Assembly: GCA_964564415.1 (NCBI GenBank)
Contig: CAZMAV010000005.1
Location: 124,001-188,000 of the forward strand
From: JALEFZ01 sp964564415
GTDB lineage: Bacteria; Bacteroidota; Bacteroidia; J057
DNA: 64,000 bases
Direction of reading: 5' to 3'
Position 1 is the stretch's first letter. Each line of letters begins with the position of its first letter. The notes under the pieces were generated by a model. The model saw only the letters and a program-made list of their open reading frames with translations. It made no database searches and was not told the origin of the DNA. Both the position numbers and the translations under genes were made by a program. Positions 15,306 through 25,320 of this stretch are shown here, one piece after another.

Positions 15306-16685
15306 CTAGTAGTTTTGTCCCAAAAAGGATATCGAAAGGGAAGCCATAGGATCCTTCGCCCCTAAAAATGTAGCAAGGTCCCCCGTGGATACGGATAATC
15401 TGGCCCTGGGCCCAAGGCCTACAGAGACTCCCACCGGAATTCTCCAACCAAATTGGGGATTATAAAAAGTACCCGCCGTAAGGTAAAATACCTTTGGAAT
15501 CGGATTCCAGGTCAGGGCCCCAATCACTGTAGCCTGCTCTGTATCGATGACCCTGATATTAGAACTGCGCATTGGAATAATTGCCTCAGCATTGGCAAAA
15601 AAACTTTTGTTTATCCTATATGTACCGCCTACACGTGCATGGGTATTGAGTATGACATCAATTTCACCTCCATATTCACTATCAGTGAGATCGAATAGCC
15701 TCACCGAAGCCGCACCTGCATCATAGCTTTCTACGATTCCCGAACCGATAGAATCAATGATGCTCTGCACTGAAGCTTCATGACGAGCTACATTTTTTGT
15801 AAATGAAAGGCTGCCCACATCTACCAGGGAAAGAGAAAGGTTGGCCTTTTTGGTGATATCCAGGCTTAAGCCCAGGCTGAAGGCATGACCTGCTCCTGCA
15901 TTGCTGATCAATTGTCGCTGATCGTCGGGGTTTTGTAAGTTTAAATTTTGGTAGTCAAGGCGATAGAGTTCTGAAAAAGAGCTCATGGCCGAAAAACGTT
16001 GACCCTCAATGTCTGCATTGAGATGGCCTATACCAAAAAGCCTCGAATAGGTAGCCCCTGCATACAATTTGATTTCCTGGACTTGAAGGAGTTTTACCCC
16101 ATAGCCAATTCTGATGCGACGGGTATGTGCGTAGGAAAAACGGGTTCCATCTCCGGATTCCAGGGCCTGTTGTGTACTTCCATTTTGAAATACCGGGGCA
16201 GCAGGACCCAACAGGGCTATGCCCAAAAATTCATTGGGGATGGTCGCCGTACTCTGAAATTGGTCCTGAATTTGAATAGCAATGCCGCCATACCTGGGGT
16301 GGGCGTAAGAAAAGGAAAGCCAGTTGAGATCAAGTTTCCCATCGTACTCGAAGTCATCCTCAGGTGGATAGCGGTCTATGATCTCTTGCTTGATAGCCGG
16401 ATCTATCGTTTTATCCCCCAAACTCAGGTCTAATACCTGTCCCAGGTCCAGTCCATGGGAATAAAAGCTTCCTCCCACCTGTAAGAACCCGCTCCCTTTT
16501 TTGACTGACAAAACCCTGCCAAGATGGGCGGGATTAATGCCTAAGGCCAGGTAATTTCCGTTCAGTAGGCTGTCCCCACAGCAGACCTGCCTCCCGTTTT
16601 CGAGGTATATCTGGGCCTGCGAGCTTAGTGGAAAAATAAGGGCAGAGATAAAGGTGATCAGTAAAGTTCTTAAGGAAGGTCTCAT
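15306..16685 (-). CDS. Outer-membrane beta-barrel protein, DUF5723-like
   Basis: A 459-residue secreted protein from ATG at 16685, chosen because the signal peptide RTLLITFISALIFPLSSQA then falls at the N-terminus; the frame extends 23 codons further upstream. After the signal comes the typical opening of this group, in which 'LALGINPAHLGRV' describes start of a barrel, followed by alternating beta-strand pattern with many Gly and aromatic residues up to the terminal SISFLGQNY ending in an aromatic residue, as barrels do. It resembles the DUF5723/FadL-like porins of Bacteroidota. Substrate unknown. A minus-strand terminator follows. Confidence 0.65.
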   Translation of the reverse strand: MRPSLRTLLITFISALIFPLSSQAQIYLENGRQVCCGDSLLNGNYLALGINPAHLGRVLSVKKGSGFLQVGGSFYSHGLDLGQVLDLSLGDKTIDPAIKQEIIDRYPPEDDFEYDGKLDLNWLSFSYAHPRYGGIAIQIQDQFQSTATIPNEFLGIALLGPAAPVFQNGSTQQALESGDGTRFSYAHTRRIRIGYGVKLLQVQEIKLYAGATYSRLFGIGHLNADIEGQRFSAMSSFSELYRLDYQNLNLQNPDDQRQLISNAGAGHAFSLGLSLDITKKANLSLSLVDVGSLSFTKNVARHEASVQSIIDSIGSGIVESYDAGAASVRLFDLTDSEYGGEIDVILNTHARVGGTYRINKSFFANAEAIIPMRSSNIRVIDTEQATVIGALTWNPIPKVFYLTAGTFYNPQFGWRIPVGVSVGLGPRARLSVSTGDLATFLGAKDPMASLSISFLGQNY

Positions 16686-16833
16686 AATTAAAGCTGTTTT
16701 GATAAAGCATGCCCCTGAAGCTTTTACTTCTAAAGTAAAAGAACCAAAAGACAAAGCCCTACCAGGGTTCTACATAAAACAAGATAATTCCCTGCAAGGA
16801 AAGTGCCTTGTTAGAATTATATTTCACCGAAGG

Positions 16834-19800
16834 TCAACTATCTTTTTCCAAACTTTTGATTTTGATATTTCTATACCAGACCTCATCGCCGTGATCCTGG
16901 AGGGCAATATGACCAAGGGCTTTTTTTGCAAACCCTTCCATGTTCTTGAATTTGGAAGCCTGGATCAATTCTTGCCAAGCTGGCGTATTCATATCTACTT
17001 CAACTACCTTTCGTCCATTCAGCCAGTGCTCAATGTGTCCATGGTCATGAATGATTCTGACCTTGTTCCACTCTCCCGGAGGATTGACTGCTACATATTT
17101 ACTTTCTACCAAATCGTATAAGTCGCCTGCCCTGTGTTTGTCAAAACTTCCGTCGGGGTGATAGACATTATCCAAAACCTGCATTTCTAGAGCTGTTTGC
17201 CAGGTACTTTCGTAGGGTTCTTCATCCTGGACCATATAAAATATCCCGCTATTGCTCCCCTGTTTAATTTTCCATTCCAGGCTTAGCTCAAAATTTTCGT
17301 AGGGCTGATCTGTTAATAGGTCCCCGCCGTCCAGGACATGGTCGGAGTCTGGATCGCGAAGCAAGACCATGGCATTGTCGCGTATTTTCCAGGAAACTCC
17401 GATCTTATCTATCTTGAAGCCCTTCCAGCCTTTGAAGCTTACTCCATCAAAGAGTAGCCGCCAGCCCTGACGCCTTTCGTATTCAGTCAAGGTATTAGGG
17501 AGCAATGGTGGAGGCTGTAGGTCGCTGAGGAAACCGGGACAATTTTTGGGAATCTTATTAAGGGTGTACCAAGCCTCGGTAGACCAGAGTTCATTTCCGC
17601 CTGCACTGATGAAGGGCTTTTTGAGACGAATGTAGACCAGGTGCTCCTCTTTCATGCCTCCTAGTTCCAGAAATACCTTTTTCCGATCTCTGGAGACATT
17701 TACTGACCGAATGGGGAGAGGCTTGATGTTCAGTTTTGGGCCTCCATAGTTTTTCGTAGGTCGATAATACCATTGTAGGACCTCATAATCACCAGGATCA
17801 AAGCCATCCATGTGTGAGAGGGGTTCGGTAAATTCGATTTCCATTCCATTGGACCTGGCCCTTACCGCGAGCATCTCGAAGGTTGTCTTTCCGTTGTAGA
17901 CCAGCCTTTGAAGGCCATGCCACTCTTTACCCTCCTGTGCCCAGTTGCCAGGGTTGCCGATACCTCCTACATATAAAGCTCCATCGGGACCGTAAGTAGC
18001 ACGGTTTACCCCCGCTTCCAGTCCTTGGGTAAATCGAAAGACACAGCCCTGGTAGGCTCCATCAACTTTTTCGAGGAAACTCCGCTTGAGTCCCCCGTGG
18101 GTTACTTCACCATGGAGAAGCTGTCCCTTATATGGACCAAACTCCATGGGGATGGGCTGAGAGGGTGAATTGCCGATCTCATCCTGAGGTAACCAGACGA
18201 CGGGAAGTTTAACCGGAAGCCCCTCTGTTTTTTCGAAATTGACTGAGCGAGAACCATAGAAGCCTCCCTCTTTTAGATGGACAATTTTACTCGCCGGGAG
18301 CCAATCGCCCTGGTTATCAGCCACGAATATTTGATCTCCAAGGGCCTTGCCTACACCATTCGGGGTACGGAAGCCATGTGCGATAAAGCTGAGGCTACCG
18401 TTGGATTTATTGATTTTGACGGCCCTCCCCCTGTCCTGAATCTGAGGATAAGTGCTCTTGCCTCCGGGTTCGATCGCGGTAGCCAGAGCCCCGTAGAAAT
18501 GACCCTCCTTGTAGGCCAAGCCAAATGAAAATTCGTGGAAGTTGGACGAGACATCCCAGGAATTACAAAGGGTATAGTATTGATCGATCATGTCATCCCC
18601 GTCCAGGTCGGTCAGGCGGGTGAGTTCCTGCTTTTGAAGGACATAGATCGTATCGTTGACCACTTTAAGGCCCAGGGGCTCGGCCAGCCCTGAAGCGATT
18701 TTTTTGATGCTGACCTTATTAGGGTCGGTATTTCCTACTACCTGATCCAGAAGGTAGACACTACCTTCGGAGTCCCAGGTGCTGAGGACCAGCCTTCCGT
18801 CGCTGAGGAAATCCATACCTCCCACCCTTGGCTGAAAGCCTTCGGGCCTAAAATTTTCCAAATCGAAACTGGGATGAACTTCTTTGAGGGCTGTGCGATC
18901 ACCAGGGATAGATTTCTGAATTTTTTCTACCGGGACATAGGGTCGCGTTTTGGAGAGATGTGTAGAGTCATAGGACAGCATGGACGCATCTACCAGTGAA
19001 AATTCCTCTTCCCCATGTTTTAGGTAAAAAAGCGAAATTCCTTTTCCCCCTCCTGCTTGAAAAAACTCCACCTTCAGCCTGTGTTTTCCAGCGTCCAAAG
19101 CAATTTCTCCATCCTGAGCCTTGTAGCCATGCAGCCCATCATGGTCAACGACTTTTCTGTCGTCAATGTATAAACGGGCGCCGTCGTCTGAGATCAAGCG
19201 AAACAAATAATTGTCGCTTTTGGGCAGGTCCAGATAAGCGTTGAATTCCAGGTAAAGGTCCGTGGTTAAATCCAACTGTTGATTTGGGTCTGCAAAATCC
19301 TCAGGATTCACGGCGTTGATGGCGGAGACCCTTCCCACGTAATGAGGGAGGCTGGACCTATCCATTTCATCAAGGCTGGCAATGCTTTTTGGCAGCTTGT
19401 AGGTTTGAACGATGGCTCCCTTACCGGATTCTCCTGTTTTGGAGGCCTGAAAAATAGGGCTTCCTTTCTGACTTTTCGCAGCAGAGTTTCCTCCTTTTGG
19501 GGCGGCTTCCCCATCTAGGGTCATGATATAAGAGACCATTTCTTTGGCATCGGCAAGGGGAAGTCCGGGATGAGCCGTCATGGCAGCCTCCCCCCACACA
19601 CCTGCACCTCCATTTACGATCTTATTGGCAAGCTTAGAAACAAAGTAATCGGTGTAGGTATACCGCTCGGCGATAGAGACATAGGCCGGACCTATAGCTT
19701 TCTGCTTTTCATTGTGGCAGGTCTGGCAATCACTGCGGGCGACTAAAGCCTTTCCGGGGTGTTCGGTAATCTCTTCGTTCTCGCTTTCTTCCTCAGAAGA

Positions 19801-20544
19801 CTGAAGCAAAGGTTCTCCATACATCCAGGCTACAAAGCTGGTTTTTCCATTGTTGTTGAGCCTTAGGCTACCATAAACTTCATGGGCTTGTTTGCCGGGG
19901 AGGATATGGGTAAAGCTGGAGTCTACCTCAAATTCACCGTCGGTTCTGTACCCTTGTTCGGATATCAGTGAATTGAGGTGGCTTTTCATGCTAATGGACA
20001 TATTTTGCGGGACTCCCCGGGTGATAAATATCCTTTCCAGCCCCTTGTGTCCTTTCTCATGGGGGAGATACTCCGGAAATTCATCAATATCTATTCTGCG
20101 ACCATCGCGAAGAATGAGTTGGTAAGAGAGGCGTATGCCATGATCGAGGAAGGTATGGCCTCGAAACTGAACTTCAGGCGTATAGCTTTCTCCATTTTGA
20201 GTAATCGTCCAGGGCTGGACAAAGGGACTTTGCATCCAGGCAGGCCCCCGGCTGATGGGCTGAGGACCGTGAGCTGTGGTGTATACGGGTCCGTCAAACT
20301 CAACTCCATCCTGCCATATTTTGTAGATGGAGGCTTTTTCAGCATCATAGGCTACCCAAAAATCATCTCTCAGGGCCAGGGTCAGAATCCTGGCTCTCCA
20401 GTCAAGGACGGAGCGAAATGCCCAGGGTTCATAGCCCCTTTGCACTTCGTGCTTCTCTTGCTCTCGGGGACTGAATCCATTTACCACAAAAAGAAGGACC
20501 AAGATGGTCGGCAGTAGTATCCAGATAATTCTCTTGACATCCAT
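16834..20544 (-). CDS. Large secreted multidomain protein: cytochrome c, PA14, beta-propeller, DUF1080
   Basis: 1,236 residues from ATG at 20544; this start puts the hydrophobic segment IIWILLPTILVLLFVV right at the N-terminus, whereas the upstream ATG would bury it. Order: a short N-terminal region; a class I cytochrome c with heme motif CQTCH at 273-277; a PA14-like carbohydrate-binding domain at about 420-520 (DGARLYIDDRKVVDHDG); a sorbosone/glucose-dehydrogenase-like propeller at about 560-850 (FADNQGDWLPASK region); and a C-terminal DUF1080/3-keto-disaccharide hydrolase domain from about 1030 (LFDGVSFKGWKGF, GSNSGIFYMV). Such fusions occur in Planctomycetes and Bacteroidota and suggest periplasmic oxidation and cleavage of sugars. 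The substrate is unknown. Confidence 0.8.
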   Translation of the reverse strand: MDVKRIIWILLPTILVLLFVVNGFSPREQEKHEVQRGYEPWAFRSVLDWRARILTLALRDDFWVAYDAEKASIYKIWQDGVEFDGPVYTTAHGPQPISRGPAWMQSPFVQPWTITQNGESYTPEVQFRGHTFLDHGIRLSYQLILRDGRRIDIDEFPEYLPHEKGHKGLERIFITRGVPQNMSISMKSHLNSLISEQGYRTDGEFEVDSSFTHILPGKQAHEVYGSLRLNNNGKTSFVAWMYGEPLLQSSEEESENEEITEHPGKALVARSDCQTCHNEKQKAIGPAYVSIAERYTYTDYFVSKLANKIVNGGAGVWGEAAMTAHPGLPLADAKEMVSYIMTLDGEAAPKGGNSAAKSQKGSPIFQASKTGESGKGAIVQTYKLPKSIASLDEMDRSSLPHYVGRVSAINAVNPEDFADPNQQLDLTTDLYLEFNAYLDLPKSDNYLFRLISDDGARLYIDDRKVVDHDGLHGYKAQDGEIALDAGKHRLKVEFFQAGGGKGISLFYLKHGEEEFSLVDASMLSYDSTHLSKTRPYVPVEKIQKSIPGDRTALKEVHPSFDLENFRPEGFQPRVGGMDFLSDGRLVLSTWDSEGSVYLLDQVVGNTDPNKVSIKKIASGLAEPLGLKVVNDTIYVLQKQELTRLTDLDGDDMIDQYYTLCNSWDVSSNFHEFSFGLAYKEGHFYGALATAIEPGGKSTYPQIQDRGRAVKINKSNGSLSFIAHGFRTPNGVGKALGDQIFVADNQGDWLPASKIVHLKEGGFYGSRSVNFEKTEGLPVKLPVVWLPQDEIGNSPSQPIPMEFGPYKGQLLHGEVTHGGLKRSFLEKVDGAYQGCVFRFTQGLEAGVNRATYGPDGALYVGGIGNPGNWAQEGKEWHGLQRLVYNGKTTFEMLAVRARSNGMEIEFTEPLSHMDGFDPGDYEVLQWYYRPTKNYGGPKLNIKPLPIRSVNVSRDRKKVFLELGGMKEEHLVYIRLKKPFISAGGNELWSTEAWYTLNKIPKNCPGFLSDLQPPPLLPNTLTEYERRQGWRLLFDGVSFKGWKGFKIDKIGVSWKIRDNAMVLLRDPDSDHVLDGGDLLTDQPYENFELSLEWKIKQGSNSGIFYMVQDEEPYESTWQTALEMQVLDNVYHPDGSFDKHRAGDLYDLVESKYVAVNPPGEWNKVRIIHDHGHIEHWLNGRKVVEVDMNTPAWQELIQASKFKNMEGFAKKALGHIALQDHGDEVWYRNIKIKSLEKDS

Positions 20545-20662
20545 AATCAAGTAGTGTCGTAAGGTGTAGGAGGAAAAAAATAATTTCAACCAAATAAATC
20601 TAATATGAATCTACTTCTATATCAAAGAGGAATGGCTAATTTTACAGGCCAATGCCAATAAA

Positions 20663-21460
20663 ATGAAACTGGAATTCTTTAAATACCACGGAAGCGGAAA
20701 TGATTTCATCCTGGTCGATAACCGTAAGGATCATTGGGAGGATCGCTTGGACCGAGCCAGGATTTCAGGTCTCTGCCACCGCCACTTTGGAATAGGTGCT
20801 GACGGGCTTATGCTTCTTTCCCCTTCTGAAAAGGAGGATTTTCGAATGATTTACTTCAATTCAGATGGAAATGAGAGTACCATGTGTGGCAATGGCGGGC
20901 GATGCCTGGCTGCCTTTGCTCACTTTTTAGGAGCAGTAGGAGAGAAAATGGGCTTCGAGGCCATTGATGGCACCCACAGGGCTGAAGTACAGGGAGAGCA
21001 GGTGAAATTAGAAATGACCCAGGTTAAAGGCTATCAGAATCTCAGTGGAGATCAGGCATGGATGGATACCGGGTCTCCACATCTCATCCTCTGGAAAGAG
21101 GAAGCAAGCACGGATGAGGAGGTCTTTCGTCTGGGTAAATCCTGGAGGAATCACGAGAGATTTGCTTCTACAGGAGGCAGCAATGTCAATTTTGTTCGCT
21201 TCCTGGATAGAGGCAAGATCGAAGTCCGCACCTATGAACGAGGGGTAGAAAATGAAACCCTCAGCTGCGGTACAGGAGTTACAGCCGGAGCTTATCACTA
21301 CCTTCGAAGCCAGGGAAGTAGAGGGGGTAGGGTAGACGTGGAGACCCTGGGTGGAAGCCTTTCGGTAGAAATCCAAAATCTCGGTCAGAAAGACGAAAAA
21401 GTTCTCCTCATCGGCCCGGCAAAGCAAGTTTTCAAAGGCAGCCTTAGGCTGGAGGATTAG
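20663..21460 (+). CDS. dapF: Diaminopimelate epimerase
   Basis: Interconverts LL- and meso-diaminopimelate for lysine and peptidoglycan synthesis. It has 265 residues. The N-terminus FFKYHGSGNDFILVDN is diagnostic. The two catalytic cysteines are in MCGNGGRCLAAFA and LSCGTGVTAGAY. It is divergent from the large cytochrome gene (118 nt between starts) and its TAG stop overlaps by a few bases the TAA stop of the convergent helix-hairpin-helix gene. Confidence 0.96.
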   Translation: MKLEFFKYHGSGNDFILVDNRKDHWEDRLDRARISGLCHRHFGIGADGLMLLSPSEKEDFRMIYFNSDGNESTMCGNGGRCLAAFAHFLGAVGEKMGFEAIDGTHRAEVQGEQVKLEMTQVKGYQNLSGDQAWMDTGSPHLILWKEEASTDEEVFRLGKSWRNHERFASTGGSNVNFVRFLDRGKIEVRTYERGVENETLSCGTGVTAGAYHYLRSQGSRGGRVDVETLGGSLSVEIQNLGQKDEKVLLIGPAKQVFKGSLRLED

Positions 21461-23685
21461 AATTTATACCTAACCTGAAACTTGAACTCCGTCCTGTGAT
21501 TCGCATTTATTTCGTTGAGTCCTGATCCAATGCTGCAATTGAGGTTGCCATTTTCTCCGGCAACCTGGCCAAATGGAGGTCTTTCCAGATTGCAGACATC
21601 CATGAGTCGGGTCTGAGCCATCCTAAACCAAAACTCTAGCTTTCGCGTTGCCTTCCAATTAATGATGGCGTAGTATCGACTCCCCCTTCCCGAATAGGGG
21701 GGAATGGAAAAGAATCCCAGGACGTCGTTTTCATAGGCATAGATGCGAGCATCGTAGTCGCTCACATCAAATAGGGCATAGCGTCCTGTTAATTTTAGCT
21801 TGTACCCGATTTTCCATACCAAATCTTGAAAGAGAAGAAAACCGGTATGCTCTTCTTCGTCCCCCTGCTTGTACCAGGATCCTTCAGCTCTGGCCTTGTA
21901 GGTTATGTTGCGGTTAAGGGTAGACCTGAATTCCAGACGGAGGCTGGTCAGACGGGTGGGAATAAGGTAGTCCAGACGCTGGCCCGCTGGGAAAATCTTG
22001 GCATTTCGCTCCTTGTTGTCCGAGCGAAACCTCAGGTAGACCAAACTTCCCCTCCGTGGCTTATACTCCAATTGGGAGAAAAATTCCCAACCACGGGAGG
22101 GAAAGCTTGCCCGGAATCTATTCCATGGAAAGTAAAATTGGTCAAAATAGGTGTTGAGGGTCCACTTAGGGTTCGGAGCAATGCGCATACCCAAGTAAAG
22201 CCCCGTTTCGTTTGCCAGAGCTGTTGGCCTTTCGGCAAATACGTAGCCTTTTAGGCTGTGAAAATCTACATCAAAATGCCGGGCTAAGAGAGCCACATCC
22301 AAGACAGGGGATAGGCTGGACATGAATCCCCCACTTATGCCTATGCCCCCGGACCTCGACCGCGCTACCTCTCCAAAAAAATTGAAATTCTGATAGACCC
22401 AGTCAAAATCCGCCCCGTTGACATAGTTTTGATCTCCCCGAAAGTCAAACTGATTGTAGTCGTTGAGGCGCTTGTTTAGGGGAGAGGTAAATTGTTGAAG
22501 ATAATGGGTCGTACCCAGGGTGAGGGCCCCTGACTTATACTCGAATCTTCCTCCATACATGGTTTCGCGCAGGGCCCTGCGATTGGCTAGCTCTGAAGGC
22601 GTACGGTGAAAGCCACTGGTCTGAAGATTCCCTGCCAGAAGGATTTCATCGCTCAGGGTATCCTCTAATTGGATAGAAGCGTCTAACCTTAGCCGGGAAA
22701 AAAAGGTGGTCAGGTGGAAGTCTCCATATCCTAACTGCAGGGCAACCCCGCGTTGTAGCTGGTTTTCATTGACAGAGGCGTAGGGCAAAATGCCAGAACT
22801 GGCTTGTTTGACACTATTGATAACCTGGGAGCCCTTTCCAAATCCCAATCCTCGTGAGAGCACCATGCCTTGACCCATTTGCATGGTATAATCACCGATG
22901 ACCAGTCGCTCTATGGGACCATAGCCTCCGATGGAAACATGACCAGACAGAAAGTCATAGCCGTAGTAGTTATTTTGGGGATTCCACTCAAAGGTTTCTC
23001 CCGGATCTTTTTCTCCGGTAAGGGCGAGGGAAAAATTTTTGTTGTAACGGGCTCGGATACGGGTGTATGATCTGAAGGGACTTCCAGCATAGCGGTTGCT
23101 AAGGCTGGTGTCAATCCCGACTACTTCGCCCACCTCATTCTCGATATTTCGGAAGCTGGAATCTGGATCGGTATAACCCCTTTGCTCCTCTCCAATCCAT
23201 ACAAAGCGTTGGATAAATTCCACATCCATATTTTCGATCACCTCCTTTACCGGCGGGCCTTGATTCATCTTGGCGTCGGGGCTGATGTCCTTCCCTCCCG
23301 CAGATTTAACTGTGATATAGGGCTGAATCTGGTGGATGACCTCCAGGCTAAACCCGGGAACGGCCTGGAGTTCAAATAAGGAAGTAAGTTTGCCGTAGCG
23401 CTGGAAGTAAGTTTGGAGCTTATTGTATAAAATGGCATTCATCCCAGGCAGGAGGAGGAGTTCATCCCTATCGGCAGAGTTGATGTCCAGGGGACGCTGA
23501 CGGGCATCATCCAGAAAATCAGTGAGGTAGGTGTAGTCTACCTGATCCTCGACTTCCTGGCCGATGATAAAGTCTTCAATGGCAATATCGACTTCCGGTG
23601 TGGGTGAGAGAAGGGTGTCGCTCTGGGCTTTGAGAAGACTGAGAGAAACCAAAATTAGGAGAAGTAGGGTAAGGCTTTGCTTCAT
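21457..23685 (-). CDS. Outer-membrane beta-barrel protein with N-terminal helix-hairpin-helix domain
   Basis: 742 residues from ATG at 23685, which places the signal peptide KQSLTLLLLILVSLSLLKA first; the frame extends 19 codons further upstream without adding anything recognisable. Residues about 60-130 contain two ComEA-like helix-hairpin-helix repeats: LDINSADRDELLLLPGMN and SLFELQAVPGFSLEVIHQI. The rest is rich in aromatic-ended beta strands and ends in EFKFQVRYKF, a barrel-closing pattern. This architecture is common in Bacteroidota and is annotated only as helix-hairpin-helix protein. A role in DNA uptake is sometimes assumed because of ComEA, without proof. Its stop overlaps dapF by 3 nt in convergent orientation. 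Confidence 0.8.
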   Translation of the reverse strand: MKQSLTLLLLILVSLSLLKAQSDTLLSPTPEVDIAIEDFIIGQEVEDQVDYTYLTDFLDDARQRPLDINSADRDELLLLPGMNAILYNKLQTYFQRYGKLTSLFELQAVPGFSLEVIHQIQPYITVKSAGGKDISPDAKMNQGPPVKEVIENMDVEFIQRFVWIGEEQRGYTDPDSSFRNIENEVGEVVGIDTSLSNRYAGSPFRSYTRIRARYNKNFSLALTGEKDPGETFEWNPQNNYYGYDFLSGHVSIGGYGPIERLVIGDYTMQMGQGMVLSRGLGFGKGSQVINSVKQASSGILPYASVNENQLQRGVALQLGYGDFHLTTFFSRLRLDASIQLEDTLSDEILLAGNLQTSGFHRTPSELANRRALRETMYGGRFEYKSGALTLGTTHYLQQFTSPLNKRLNDYNQFDFRGDQNYVNGADFDWVYQNFNFFGEVARSRSGGIGISGGFMSSLSPVLDVALLARHFDVDFHSLKGYVFAERPTALANETGLYLGMRIAPNPKWTLNTYFDQFYFPWNRFRASFPSRGWEFFSQLEYKPRRGSLVYLRFRSDNKERNAKIFPAGQRLDYLIPTRLTSLRLEFRSTLNRNITYKARAEGSWYKQGDEEEHTGFLLFQDLVWKIGYKLKLTGRYALFDVSDYDARIYAYENDVLGFFSIPPYSGRGSRYYAIINWKATRKLEFWFRMAQTRLMDVCNLERPPFGQVAGENGNLNCSIGSGLNEINANHRTEFKFQVRYKF

Positions 23686-23900
23686 TGGGAACTGGGGCTG
23701 TGTTGTGGAGCTTGTTGTCTTGCACAAAAATCTCACGCTCAATCCCCGATTTTATTTTATTATCTCTGCCCTCCAACATGATTTTTTGTATGGAATCCCT
23801 TAGCTTGCAGGAAGCTTTTATGGGAAAGGAAGGATGTTCACCTAATTTTAATTCTCCTTTATACCCTCAAAATCCTTCACAGGACCTTAACGGCGAAACA

Positions 23901-25295
23901 ATGTTTTCACAAACCACTTATTACGATAGAAGAAAAGAACTGGCTACCCTGATATCCGACGGACTGATACTCCTGCTGGGCAATGAGGAAACTAGCATGA
24001 ATTATAAGGACAACCTCTTTCCCTATTTCAGGCAGGACAGCAGCTTTCTGTATTACATAGGACTGGACAAGGCGGGACTGGCCGCTGTCATCGATACGGA
24101 GTCCGGGGAGACCTATCTCTTTGGTCCCGAGCCTAGCTTGGATTCCATGGTTTGGACAGGTCCCGCTCCCAGTTTGGCAGAATTAGGGCACAAAGTCGCC
24201 ATTTCTCAGGTCTTACCAATAGAAGCTCTGGGGGAATTTTTGGAAATGACCGTGGGTAAAGATAGACAGGTCCACTACCTGCCTCCCTATCGTCCTGAGC
24301 ACCTGGTCAAGCTTTCTACCCTTCTTAAGACTTCTAAGGTAAATAAGGAAGGATCTTTGCCCTTGATAAAAGCCGTGGTTCATCAGCGGTCCACCAAAAC
24401 CCAGGAAGAGGTCGAAGAATTGGACAGGGCGGTAACTCTTAGCGGAGAAATGCACAAACTGGCCATGGGCCTAGCCAAACCCGGCATGACAGAAGCCGAA
24501 GTTATGGCCCGTGTTCAGGCTCTTCCCGTCATGTCGGGTACCTTTCCAAGTTTTCCGATTATCATGACGGTCCATGGGGAGATTCTTCATAATCATCATT
24601 ATCACAACCGCCTGGATGAGGGCAAACTTCTGTTGGTCGACTGCGGGGCTGAAGCACCTTCCCATTACTCCGGAGACATGACGAGGACCTTTCCGGTCAG
24701 CGGTTTTTTTACCCGCCAACAAAAAGAAATCTATCAGATTGTGCTGGAAGCTTCGGATCAGGTTGTTTTTCAACTAAAGCCCGGGGTTAAGTACATGGAT
24801 ATGCATAAACTTGCGGCCCGGGTCATTGTGAATGGACTGAAGTTGCTGGGAATCATGAAGGGAGATACCGATGAAGCTGTAGAAGCTGGTGCTCACGCCC
24901 TCTTTTTTCCGCACGGATTGGGCCACCTGATGGGACTGGATGTCCATGACATGGAAAATCTCGGGGAAGACCACGTCGGCTATAACTCCGACATCTCACG
25001 CTCTACCCAGTTTGGCCTGAAGTCCCTTCGCCTGGCCCTACCCCTGCAGTCTGGCTTTGCCCTTACCGTAGAGCCCGGAATATACTTTATTCCAGGCCTT
25101 ATCGATCGGTGGAGGGCTGAAGGCAAGTTTACCGAGTACATCAACTATCATATGCTGGGAGCATACCGTAACTTTGGAGGGATAAGGGTAGAAGATGATT
25201 ACCTGATCACTGACAGTGGAAGCCGCCTCTTAGGAGTACCCGTTCCCCGTACAGTAGCAGAAGTCGAAGAGGCCCGGAAAGAAGCCCTGAGTTGA
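23901..25295 (+). CDS. Xaa-Pro aminopeptidase, M24 family (aminopeptidase P type)
   Basis: 464 residues from ATG at 23901. This start gives the expected N-terminus FSQTTYYDRRKELATLI and avoids a 72-codon upstream extension overlapping the divergent gene's promoter. The creatinase-like N-domain includes NYKDNLFPYFRQDSSFLYYIG. The dinuclear metal site is complete: DCGAEAPSHYSGDMTRTF (two Asp), HGLGHLMGLDVHD (His), TVEPGIYF (Glu) and GIRVEDDYLI (Glu). It removes an N-terminal residue before proline. It lies 25 nt upstream of a second M24 gene. Confidence 0.92.
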   Translation: MFSQTTYYDRRKELATLISDGLILLLGNEETSMNYKDNLFPYFRQDSSFLYYIGLDKAGLAAVIDTESGETYLFGPEPSLDSMVWTGPAPSLAELGHKVAISQVLPIEALGEFLEMTVGKDRQVHYLPPYRPEHLVKLSTLLKTSKVNKEGSLPLIKAVVHQRSTKTQEEVEELDRAVTLSGEMHKLAMGLAKPGMTEAEVMARVQALPVMSGTFPSFPIIMTVHGEILHNHHYHNRLDEGKLLLVDCGAEAPSHYSGDMTRTFPVSGFFTRQQKEIYQIVLEASDQVVFQLKPGVKYMDMHKLAARVIVNGLKLLGIMKGDTDEAVEAGAHALFFPHGLGHLMGLDVHDMENLGEDHVGYNSDISRSTQFGLKSLRLALPLQSGFALTVEPGIYFIPGLIDRWRAEGKFTEYINYHMLGAYRNFGGIRVEDDYLITDSGSRLLGVPVPRTVAEVEEARKEALS

Positions 25296-25320
25296 TCTGT
25301 CTGAATTGAAATCCTCATCT

